Below, in pieces: positions 36,020 to 42,557 of a DNA stretch of 42,557 bases (within the stretch, counting starts at the first letter, position 1; each line of letters opens with the position of its first letter). Below the pieces are notes generated by a model. The model worked only from the letters and a program-made list of their open reading frames with translations. It was not told where the DNA came from and did not search any database. Source of the DNA: Gammaproteobacteria bacterium (lineage in GTDB: Bacteria; Pseudomonadota; Gammaproteobacteria; Steroidobacterales; UBA11654); contig NZHP01000017.1 of assembly GCA_002691465.1 (NCBI GenBank), forward strand, positions 1 to 42,557, written 5' to 3'. The position numbers and the translations under genes were made by a program.

Positions 36020-36599
36020 ATCGTCCCTCCTTTATATTCAAAAAGTTCTCCATCAAATGCATTCCTTCAAATGTCATTATGCTTTCAGGATGAAACTGAA
36101 CTCCTTCGGTTTTGTAATCGACGTGTCTCACTGCCATTATTTCTCCAGATTCGGTCTTTGCGCTGACCAAAAGCTCTTCTGGCAAATGCTCTTCATTTGC
36201 AGATAGGGAATGGTATCGGCCTGCAATCATTGGTGTTTTGATGTTTTCAAAAATGGTTTGTTCATCATGTATTATTTCCGATGTTTTTCCATGCATGAGT
36301 TCCTCTGCATATGTGATCTTTCCTCCAAAAACTTCAACAATGCATTGGTGACCCAAACATACTCCTAGAGTTGGGATAGAGGACGCAAATGCTTCGATCA
36401 TTTCCATAGAAATACCAGCATCTTTTGGTCTGCCAGGTCCTGGAGATACAACAAGATAATCTGGAGCCAAAGCTTTTGCCTCATCGATGGTGATGGCATT
36501 GTTTCTGTAAACTGCAACCTCAACACCAAGAGAGGCAAACCCCTGAACCAAGTTGTAAGTAAAAGAATCAAAGTTATCAATCATCAGAACTTTTCTCAT
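36009..36599 (-). CDS. trpG: Anthranilate synthase glutamine amidotransferase subunit
   Basis: Class I glutaminase subunit (196 aa) delivering ammonia to TrpE. It has the catalytic Cys in LGVCLGHQ and the His-Glu pair in VQFHPESIMT, plus NFDSFTYNLVQ and SPGPGRPKDAG. It might also serve p-aminobenzoate synthesis as PabA; no other candidate is in the window. It overlaps trpE by four bases. Confidence 0.95.
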   Translation of the reverse strand: MRKVLMIDNFDSFTYNLVQGFASLGVEVAVYRNNAITIDEAKALAPDYLVVSPGPGRPKDAGISMEMIEAFASSIPTLGVCLGHQCIVEVFGGKITYAEELMHGKTSEIIHDEQTIFENIKTPMIAGRYHSLSANEEHLPEELLVSAKTESGEIMAVRHVDYKTEGVQFHPESIMTFEGMHLMENFLNIKEGRYES

Positions 36600-37990
36600 A
36601 ACTCTCCCTCTTTCACCATTTTTAATGCTGTTCTCAGAATCTGACTTTTTGCCAAGACTTCTTTATATTCATTCTCAGGCAAACTGTCAGCCACGATTCC
36701 GGCTCCTGCCTGAAAACAATATTTTTCATCAGAAAAAACAATTGTTCGAATTGCGATTGCTTGATCCATGTCTCCATTCTTAGAAAAATAGCCCACCGTG
36801 CCTCCGTAAATGCCTCTGAGTTGAGGCTCAATTTCATCGATCAATTCCATTGCCCTGACCTTTGGAGCCCCAACCAATGTTCCTGCAGGAAAGGCGGCGG
36901 CAAATAAATCAAAGGCATCTTTTTCCTCTTCTAAACTGCCTTGCACACCACTGACTATATGCATTACATGGCTATAGTATTCGATCGACTGATATGGCTT
37001 AACCTCAATTGATCCATGCTTTGCAACCCGTCCAAGATCATTGCGTGCAAGGTCCACAAGCATAATATGCTCTGCAATCTCTTTTTCATCATCCAGCAGT
37101 GATTCTTTATGCGACTGGTCTTCTTCTGAATCCTTGCCTCTTGGCCTGGTTCCTGCGATTGGTCTGAGAGATGCTTTATTGCCGCCCAATCTAACGAGAG
37201 CTTCAGGAGAAGATCCTGCAATCTTCAGTCCATCTGACTCACAATAGAACATATAAGGAGACGGATTAATTAAACGCATTGCTCGATAAACATTAAATGG
37301 ATCAAGATCATAACTACCGGAAAATGCAATGGATAAAACGATTTGGAAGATGTCCCCCTCAAAGATATGATGTTTTGCTTTTTCGACAGCGTCGTAAAAG
37401 ATTTCTTTATTGATGTTTGCTATTGGTTCTGAGTAAATCTTCTTTTTTTGACTTTGGCTGATCTCCTTGCTGAGCATTTTTAGGATTTCATCCCTTAAAT
37501 TTATCCTCTCCTGATCATTGCCGGAATGTAGCAGTGCCATCTTATTTTCCTCATGATCAAAGATTAGCAATGATGTTGGTGCAATATATGAGCAATCTGG
37601 AGGGCTTAAAATGCCCTGCTTCCCCTTGGGTACTGGTAATTTTTCAAAATGGCGAATCATATCAAATGAACTGAAACCAACCATTCCTCCCGAAAATGGG
37701 ATGTCATCGATTGAAGGTTTTAAATCGGGAATCTCTCTGAGTGTCTTTCTGAACAAATTCATCATTTCATTGTGCGTACCTGGCTTGCTTACTTCTTCCC
37801 CATTTAAAATATAAGTTCCGTCTCTGACTTGAATGGATTGAGACGCGCCTATTCCTAAAAATGAGTACCTTGATTGGTCTACGCCTCTTTCAATACTTTC
37901 CAACAAAAAAGTTGGTGAAATATCACGCAGTTTCATAAACACCGATGCAGGTGTTTCGTCATTCAATTCAATGTCAAAATATTTATTCAT
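36596..37990 (-). CDS. trpE: Anthranilate synthase component I
   Basis: Chorismate-using subunit (464 aa) of anthranilate synthase. The N-terminal LLESIERG with SRYSFLG matches the tryptophan feedback site (LLES). The catalytic domain has SPEALVRL, RPIAGTRPRG, DLARNDLGRVAKHG and GGTVGYFSKNGDMDQAIAIRT. It is first in trpEGDCFBA. The ATG follows the attenuator U-tract by only three bases and has no Shine-Dalgarno sequence, which is odd. Confidence 0.97.
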   Translation of the reverse strand: MNKYFDIELNDETPASVFMKLRDISPTFLLESIERGVDQSRYSFLGIGASQSIQVRDGTYILNGEEVSKPGTHNEMMNLFRKTLREIPDLKPSIDDIPFSGGMVGFSSFDMIRHFEKLPVPKGKQGILSPPDCSYIAPTSLLIFDHEENKMALLHSGNDQERINLRDEILKMLSKEISQSQKKKIYSEPIANINKEIFYDAVEKAKHHIFEGDIFQIVLSIAFSGSYDLDPFNVYRAMRLINPSPYMFYCESDGLKIAGSSPEALVRLGGNKASLRPIAGTRPRGKDSEEDQSHKESLLDDEKEIAEHIMLVDLARNDLGRVAKHGSIEVKPYQSIEYYSHVMHIVSGVQGSLEEEKDAFDLFAAAFPAGTLVGAPKVRAMELIDEIEPQLRGIYGGTVGYFSKNGDMDQAIAIRTIVFSDEKYCFQAGAGIVADSLPENEYKEVLAKSQILRTALKMVKEGEL

Positions 37991-37993
37991 TTC

Positions 37994-38027
37994 AAAAAAA
38001 AACCCATCGCCTAAATAGGAGATGGGT
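37994..38027 (-). terminator. trp attenuator: Rho-independent terminator before trpE
   Basis: Minus-strand ACCCATC pairs perfectly with GATGGGT; an inner CCT/AGG pair closes a four-base loop (ATTT). Nine T residues follow (38002-37994). This is the 3:4 terminator of a classical attenuator and ends three bases before the trpE ATG. Confidence 0.9.
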
Positions 38028-38081
38028 AAACCTTGATTTCAAATAGATACAGGTTGCCCTCTCCTAGGAGAGACGCCACCA
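38017..38081 (-). promoter_or_regulatory. trp attenuator 1:2 and 2:3 pairing segments
   Basis: Segment 1 (CTCTCCT, 38072-38066) and segment 2 (AGGAGAGGG, 38065-38057) form CTCTC-CTAG-GAGAG, and the GGTGG of the Trp codons can extend the stem with CAACC (38056-38052) with a bulge and a mismatch. Segment 2 can instead pair with segment 3 (CCCATCTCCT, inside 38027-38017) as AGGAGA/TCTCCT and GGG/CCC with one bulged A, which sequesters the 5' half of the terminator. Ribosome stalling at the tandem Trp codons (38081-38076) would favour the 2:3 antiterminator. Confidence 0.88.
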
Positions 38082-38111
38082 GCTAGTGTTATTCAAAATC
38101 CTTGTATTCAT
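38064..38111 (-). CDS. trpL: trp operon leader peptide with tandem Trp codons
   Basis: Fifteen codons: MNTRILNNTSWWRLS, then TAG. The two adjacent TGG codons are positions 11 and 12, as in E. coli TrpL (positions 10-11). The stop codon lies inside the 1:2 hairpin, which is the normal geometry. No Shine-Dalgarno sequence precedes the ATG, and the candidate promoters put the transcript start within about 4-12 bases, so the leader may be translated as a leaderless or nearly leaderless message. The peptide itself need not have a function. Confidence 0.9.
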   Translation of the reverse strand: MNTRILNNTSWWRLS

Positions 38112-38121
38112 AACTGAAAGA

Positions 38122-38158
38122 AGTATGTCTCTATATTACTGAATCGTCAAGATGACAA
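38122..38158 (-). promoter_or_regulatory. Promoter of the trp operon, two overlapping candidates
   Basis: On the minus strand TTGACG (38150-38145), a 17-base spacer and CATACT (38127-38122) form one candidate. TTGTCA (38158-38153), 17 bases and TATAGA (38135-38130) form another. Both lie between the permease stop and trpL. I see no TrpR-type operator across them. Confidence 0.6.
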
Positions 38159-38160
38159 TT

Positions 38161-39981
38161 TTAAAAATATAGAATTGGAAGCGTGATCGATAGCACGACC
38201 CACATGATAAATGCCAGCGGCAAGCCCAATTTTACAAAATCATTGAATGTATAGCCGCCTGCACCCATGATCAACAAATTGGTTTTATATCCAATCGGTG
38301 TAACAAAACTCATGTTTGCACCAAACAATACAGATAGAACAAAAGGCTCAATAGGAGCGCCCAATTGAATGGCGATATTAATCGCAACGGGTGTTCCCAA
38401 AACTGCTGCAGCATTGTTTGATACCATATTGGTCAAAAGCGCCATTAGCAACATCAGAACACTGAGTATCACTGGCATCGGAAATGAGGCCGTTAAATAA
38501 ACAAACCAGTTTGCAATGAAATCAGAGCCGCCAGTGATTTCAAGTGCAGTTCCTAAACTTAGACTGGCAACAATAAGCATGATGACAGGAATATTCATTG
38601 AGTTTCCAACATCACTCCACCTCAAAGTGCCTGCAAGCAACATGATGAGGAGCCCAATCATGGCTGCCACAGAAATTGGCATAATGCTGGTTGCCGCCAT
38701 CAACGTAACGCCTAGCATCATATACAATGGGAAAAAAGATCGCTTAGCTGCAAGATCGAGAGTGTCTTTTTCTATCACAAGCATGTTGCTGTTGCTTTTT
38801 AAGTTACCTATCGCCTCGGATGTGCCCTGAACCAAAACAACATCGCCCGGGTTTAGAGTAGTTGAGCTGATGTTTCCAGTCAGTCTTGCTCCTGTTGTGC
38901 CGGAGTGGACGCCCAAAGGAATCAGGTTAAATCGAGTTGTAAAATGTTGTGAGTTTAGTGACATGTGATCCAACAAAGATCCGCCTGTTATGACCACTTC
39001 TGCAAGCCTGTTATCTTCATCTTGGTCTGTGTCTACGTCATGTCCTTGCTCGTCTTCAAAAAGGCTCAGATCAAGCAATTCTTGATAATTCTGAAGGTTC
39101 TCGAGGGAGTCTTTTATATAAATACGATCTCCTGCCTCAAAAATCACCGACGGAATCTTGGCTACAAACAAAGACTCTGAGCGCTTAACCTTATCTATAT
39201 TGAATCCATCGCCCGCCTTTTCTTGGATCTCCGCAAGCGTTTTTCCATCAGAAAATCCTCCTTCATTGACATAGAGTGATGCCTCAAAAACTCGATTTTC
39301 TTTTTTCTCAGTTCTAGGGTTTCTATCTGGAAGCATATTGGGTGCAATCAACCATAAAAATAAAATTCCAAAAAACCCTGCGATGAGTGCTGGCAAAACA
39401 AAATCAAAAAGCTGTATTGTTTCAAGTCCCATATCATTTGCTATTCCAACCACAAGCAAATTAGTCGATGTTCCTATTGTTGTTGCCATGCCACCAATGA
39501 TCGTAGCCATTCCCATTGGCATAAGCACTCTTGAAGAACTGATCTTTGCATTCTCACTCACGGCAATCAATGCAGGTATCAACATCACAACAATAGGGGT
39601 GTTATTGATGAATGCACTGAAAAAAGCGCCGAATAGGAGCACACCAAGAAGTGATAGCTTTGGGTGATTAACCCATGATTTTGATAAGAACCCAACTAGT
39701 GGCTCAAGTGATCGATTAATCTCGATTGCCTTCCCTATCGCTAGAAGCAGGCAAATTGTAATGAGCGCTTCGTTTCCAAAATTTGTCAGAAATAATTCGA
39801 TTGGATTAATTAAATTGCCATTGAACGAATAGGGAAAAAGATAAAACGATGCAACCAATATTGCCAAGATAGTCAGGCTTGAGGATTCGATAGAAATCCA
39901 ATCTCTTGAAAACAAATAGATTCCAAAAGCAGTAAGCGCCATTACAAAGATGGCATGTATTTCAGGCAATTCTGGCATCAT
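38161..39981 (-). CDS. SLC13-type permease with paired RCK_C/TrkA-C domains
   Basis: Inner-membrane anion permease (606 aa) of the SLC13/DASS (ArsB-NhaD superfamily) type. The N-terminal membrane half carries FINNTPIVVMLIP and GTSTNLLVVG; the C-terminal half carries NMVSNNAAAVLGTPVAI and SFVTPIGYKTNLLIMG, the repeated Asn-rich signatures that bind the substrate and Na+. Between them (about 230-420) lie two soluble TrkA-C-like domains (EAGDRIYI, NPGDVVLVQG). The substrate could be sulfate, dicarboxylate or another anion. Two adjacent ATGs are possible starts. It is divergent from the D-2-hydroxyacid dehydrogenase. Confidence 0.88.
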   Translation of the reverse strand: MMPELPEIHAIFVMALTAFGIYLFSRDWISIESSSLTILAILVASFYLFPYSFNGNLINPIELFLTNFGNEALITICLLLAIGKAIEINRSLEPLVGFLSKSWVNHPKLSLLGVLLFGAFFSAFINNTPIVVMLIPALIAVSENAKISSSRVLMPMGMATIIGGMATTIGTSTNLLVVGIANDMGLETIQLFDFVLPALIAGFFGILFLWLIAPNMLPDRNPRTEKKENRVFEASLYVNEGGFSDGKTLAEIQEKAGDGFNIDKVKRSESLFVAKIPSVIFEAGDRIYIKDSLENLQNYQELLDLSLFEDEQGHDVDTDQDEDNRLAEVVITGGSLLDHMSLNSQHFTTRFNLIPLGVHSGTTGARLTGNISSTTLNPGDVVLVQGTSEAIGNLKSNSNMLVIEKDTLDLAAKRSFFPLYMMLGVTLMAATSIMPISVAAMIGLLIMLLAGTLRWSDVGNSMNIPVIMLIVASLSLGTALEITGGSDFIANWFVYLTASFPMPVILSVLMLLMALLTNMVSNNAAAVLGTPVAINIAIQLGAPIEPFVLSVLFGANMSFVTPIGYKTNLLIMGAGGYTFNDFVKLGLPLAFIMWVVLSITLPILYF

Positions 39982-40021
39982 TAAACTTGTATTAATTAAT
40001 CTTATGTTCTAGAAATTATAC

Positions 40022-40999
40022 ATGCATGCTGTTTTTTTAGACTACAAAACTGTGGATGCGGGCGATTTGGACCTGGGATCGATTAAAGCTATTTTGCCTG
40101 GAATCGAAGTTTACCCTTATTCTAGTGAAGCTGAAGTGCTTAATAGAATTAAAGACACTCAAGTTGCCATTGCAAACAAAATTGAATTTGATTCAAAGGT
40201 TTTTGCTCATGCAAAAAACCTTGAACTGGTTTGTGTCACAGCGACTGGAACAAATAACATTGATCTCAGCTCTGCAGAGAAGTCTGGTGTAACGGTCTGT
40301 AATATTAGAGACTACTGCACAGAGTCAGTAATGCAGCATGTTCTTCTTTCAATTCTTTCTCTCTCTCATTCATATTCTAATTATATGAACTCAATTCAAA
40401 GAGGCGAATGGCAAGACGGTAGTGGCTTTAGTCTGCTTGATCATCCCATTAAGGAACTTTCAGGAAAAAAACTTGGAATAGTCGGCTTTGGTGTCTTAGG
40501 CAAAGGTGTGGCCAAAGCTGCTTCAGCGCTTGGTATGGATATTTTGGTTTCTGAAAGCTTTGACCCTGATAAAGAATCAAAGGATTCAATGAAGAGAGTA
40601 GGATTTGATGAACTGCTTAGTGCATCGGATGTAATCAGCCTTCATTGCCCACTGACAAAAGAAACAGCCGGTATTTTTAATGACGATACTTTTGATAAAA
40701 TGAAGTCATCTGCAATCCTAATCAATACAGCAAGAGGTGGCTTGATAAATGATCAAGCCCTCATCAAGGCCATTAAAAACAAATCAATCGCAGGAGCGGC
40801 CATTGATGTGCTTGACCAAGAACCACCCGGTTCAGATCATCCCTTGATGCAAAAAGAATATAAAAACTTAATCATCACGCCCCATATTGCTTGGGCTGCG
40901 AGAGAGGCAAGGCAAAGGGCTCTTGATCGGATTGCTGATAATGTTGAGGCATTCCTAAAAGGAAAGCCAATCAATGTTGTAAAGCCAAGAGCGCTCTAG
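40022..40999 (+). CDS. D-2-hydroxyacid dehydrogenase (glycerate/hydroxypyruvate-type)
   Basis: NAD(P)-dependent D-2-hydroxyacid dehydrogenase (325 aa), most like HprA-type glycerate dehydrogenase. It has an NAD loop GIVGFGVLGKGVAKAA, and catalytic Arg, Glu and His in INTARGG, VLDQEPPG and TPHIAW. ATGTNNIDL is the substrate-side segment. Substrate assignment within this family is uncertain. Its TAG stop shares a base with the GTG of the next gene (TAGTG). Confidence 0.88.
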   Translation: MHAVFLDYKTVDAGDLDLGSIKAILPGIEVYPYSSEAEVLNRIKDTQVAIANKIEFDSKVFAHAKNLELVCVTATGTNNIDLSSAEKSGVTVCNIRDYCTESVMQHVLLSILSLSHSYSNYMNSIQRGEWQDGSGFSLLDHPIKELSGKKLGIVGFGVLGKGVAKAASALGMDILVSESFDPDKESKDSMKRVGFDELLSASDVISLHCPLTKETAGIFNDDTFDKMKSSAILINTARGGLINDQALIKAIKNKSIAGAAIDVLDQEPPGSDHPLMQKEYKNLIITPHIAWAAREARQRALDRIADNVEAFLKGKPINVVKPRAL

Positions 41000-41805
41000 T
41001 GGAAACCAGTTTCACTTTTAAGGTTTTATTTTTCTATGGCTTTATTTTGATGATTTTAATATCCAGTGTTGTCGCATTCATTCAACGATGCAGAATATCT
41101 GCCAAAAGAGGTGAGATGTTTTTCTTCCTTGAGTTTAAAGAAACCTATGATGAAAAGGGAAGGTTAGATCTGGTGCCCATTGATTCAAATAATGAAGGCA
41201 CAGAAGGTTATGAGAGAATTTATGAAGCTTATGGTTTTTGCTTTGGTATGTTTGTTCTTTTCATTTTTTTTACCATGATCTCACTCTCATGGGAAGGAGC
41301 TGTAGGCTATCAACTCCCAACATTTATTCCATTCAGCCTTATGTTTGCAACTGGGCTTTGGATTACTCCAATTTTTGCGTTACTTATTTTAGAGCTCAAT
41401 GAAAACGATGTATTGAGAATCTTCATACTGACAATAATGGGTTCATTCCTATGTGTTTCTAGTGGCATATTATTATCAGGAAGCATCTATATGGAAATTC
41501 TGGGATTGTTATTGCCTCTATTTTTCTTGCCTTTGCTAATCTATCACTTACAGAGCTTGATATTTTGGGGCATTGCCGTTGGCACACCCTGGAATGTTAG
41601 ACCAAACGTGAGAAAAGTAATGGCCTGGTATGGAATGGTTTGGTTTCCATTGTTGCTTACATATCAAGGCAGTCTCATAACTGGCCTTGGCTTAAACGAA
41701 TATAAAGGCACATGGGCAAATGCTATTGAAGTAGCGATGTTGCTATTCATTACCACCGTTGAAATTGTATTCAGGATGCTTGAGGTCCTTGGGTCTGGAG
41801 CATAA
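40999..41805 (+). CDS. Multi-span membrane protein of unknown function
   Basis: Not recognised. The 268-residue protein has about six hydrophobic segments (for example VLFFYGFILMILISSVVAF, FCFGMFVLFIFFTMI, IFILTIMGSFLCVSSGILL) and a soluble loop near 35-72 rich in Glu and Lys. The start is a GTG overlapping the previous TAG, so it is probably translated by re-initiation. The next in-frame Met (MILISS) would cut the first membrane segment. A 65-base AT-rich gap follows. Confidence 0.75.
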   Translation: METSFTFKVLFFYGFILMILISSVVAFIQRCRISAKRGEMFFFLEFKETYDEKGRLDLVPIDSNNEGTEGYERIYEAYGFCFGMFVLFIFFTMISLSWEGAVGYQLPTFIPFSLMFATGLWITPIFALLILELNENDVLRIFILTIMGSFLCVSSGILLSGSIYMEILGLLLPLFFLPLLIYHLQSLIFWGIAVGTPWNVRPNVRKVMAWYGMVWFPLLLTYQGSLITGLGLNEYKGTWANAIEVAMLLFITTVEIVFRMLEVLGSGA

Positions 41806-41870
41806 GAAATATAAATATAAAAGTTTTAAAACTGCAATTACCAAACTAGATATAAGAAAGGAGAATAAAA

Positions 41871-42254
41871 ATGGTCACAATAATAATCATGGCGCTTGCA
41901 TTGGCATTGTTTCAAATTTGGATCATTCCAATGACCGGTGCATTGGTAATCAATATTAAAAGCATGTCTTACTTGTTGTCGAATAGAGATAGGGAGATAA
42001 CAATTGATCCAACTTCGGTTTCTGCAAGAATTCTTAGGGCCTCAATAAACCTTCAAGAAAGCTTGCCTGCATTTCTCGCACTCGCAACTCTTTCAATCAT
42101 TACAGATGTTGACAATACAATGTATGCGATGACTTGGGTTTTTCTGAGGTTTCTTTATCTCTTAGTCTACGCAGCCGGAATCCTATACATCCGCACAGTG
42201 GTGTGGCTAGGCTCTATTGTTTGTCTAATTTTAATGGGTCTTGCTTTGATTTAG
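41871..42254 (+). CDS. MAPEG-family membrane protein
   Basis: Four-helix membrane protein (127 aa) of the MAPEG family (membrane-associated eicosanoid/glutathione metabolism). The core ARILRASINLQESLPAFLAL matches the family R-x-x-R/H-x-N-x-x-E pattern for glutathione binding. Bacterial members may be glutathione transferases, but many are uncharacterised. AAAGGAG seven bases before the ATG is a strong ribosome site. Its stop lies three bases from the convergent permease stop. Confidence 0.85.
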   Translation: MVTIIIMALALALFQIWIIPMTGALVINIKSMSYLLSNRDREITIDPTSVSARILRASINLQESLPAFLALATLSIITDVDNTMYAMTWVFLRFLYLLVYAAGILYIRTVVWLGSIVCLILMGLALI

Positions 42255-42257
42255 TGC

Positions 42258-42557
42258 TTAACTTCTGAGTGTTTTAACAGCTGGTACAGACAGGGCTCTA
42301 TAAACGACAAACATTCCTGTAAGGAGGATGAGCAAAAAGCCCGTTATTAAGCCTGATGCGATTATTGTGGCATTGGGCGTGTAGCTTGTTTCAAAAATCT
42401 GCGTAGATACATATGCAGAAAACCCTATTGCAACAAAAAGTGATGTGATCGATGCAACCAAGCCCAATGCTCCAAATTCTGCCAATGCAATTTGAAGAAT
42501 ATCTCTCTGTTTGGCTCCCATTGCCTTCATGACAGCATTTTCTTTGTTCCGCTCCTC
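42258..42557 (-). CDS. FtsX-family ABC permease, C-terminal part (cut by window edge)
   Basis: The last 99 residues of a permease that runs off the window's 3' edge; the frame stays open through EERNKENAVMKAMGAKQ, so the internal Met is not the start. The E-R-x-K-E-x-A-x-M-K-x-M-G-A-K segment followed by three hydrophobic spans and PAVKTLRS is typical of the C-terminus of FtsX/MacB-type permeases, and resembles YbbP more than MacB. Partner ATPase and substrate lie outside the window. Confidence 0.85.
   Translation of the reverse strand, partial: EERNKENAVMKAMGAKQRDILQIALAEFGALGLVASITSLFVAIGFSAYVSTQIFETSYTPNATIIASGLITGFLLILLTGMFVVYRALSVPAVKTLRS

Noticed and set aside
38080-38095. CTAG in the trp leader as a TrpR operator
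   Set aside because: It lies inside the leader peptide, downstream of the promoter, and lacks the symmetrical operator arms.
41822-41833. Perfect 12-base palindrome AGTTTTAAAACT before the MAPEG gene
   Set aside because: Very AT-rich and close to what chance gives in this base composition; no second copy or conserved spacing to a promoter was seen.

Overview
This 42.6 kb window is a dense, AT-rich chromosomal segment (roughly 35-40% G+C by eye) from a Gram-negative bacterium. It is most likely a marine gammaproteobacterium with a streamlined genome; SAR86-type lineages are a possibility, but this is inferred from gene content, not shown. The evidence is a FadE-type acyl-CoA dehydrogenase, azurin, cytochrome c4 beside dsbA and engB with polA close by (an order I recall from pseudomonads), the hemX-hemY pair, xerC, ubiE-ubiB, and a complete trpEGDCFBA operon. 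I saw no tRNA or rRNA gene, CRISPR array, insertion sequence or prophage. No stretch above 300 bases lacks a gene; most genes overlap or abut, and most convergent pairs end within a few bases of each other.

Layout. 80-3911 (+): a small secreted protein, malate dehydrogenase and FadE. 3917-6826: a phosphomevalonate-kinase-like GHMP kinase and diphosphomevalonate decarboxylase (-), divergent from farnesyl-diphosphate synthase ispA (+), which gives the late mevalonate-to-FPP steps. 6827-8517 (-): a YadG/YadH-type ABC exporter. 8591-10461 (+): hotdog thioesterase, a TSUP permease with an apparent AUA start, and moaD-moaE. 10458-16596: ugd, dsbA and cytochrome c4 (-), engB (+), and polA preceded by a 50-residue LptM-like lipoprotein gene (-).

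16643-22352 (+) is a tight five-gene unit: an ExoI-like exonuclease, an LvaC/ACAD11-like acyl-CoA dehydrogenase, an LvaA-like APH-fold kinase, a protein joining a deazaflavin-nitroreductase-like domain to a 2OG-Fe(II) oxygenase, and a protein joining a nucleotidyltransferase to a phosphomannose-isomerase-type cupin. This is the least ordinary block in the window. 22337-23798 (-): a lipid-kinase-family gene followed by a 50-residue membrane protein and a 129-residue unknown. 23918-24987 (+): membrane-anchored azurin and OsmC. 25102-31590 (+): hemX-hemY-xerC-ubiE-ubiB-sulfotransferase. 31587-38160 (-): trpEGDCFBA behind a leader peptide with tandem Trp codons and a complete attenuator. 38161-42557: an SLC13-type permease (-), a D-2-hydroxyacid dehydrogenase, an unknown multi-span membrane protein and a MAPEG protein (+), and the 3' end of an FtsX-family ABC permease (-).

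The clearest things added by reading the raw bases are the trpL attenuator, the AUA-start TSUP gene, the LptM-like gene overlapping polA, the 50-codon gene coupled by a TAGTG junction, and the two unusual domain fusions.
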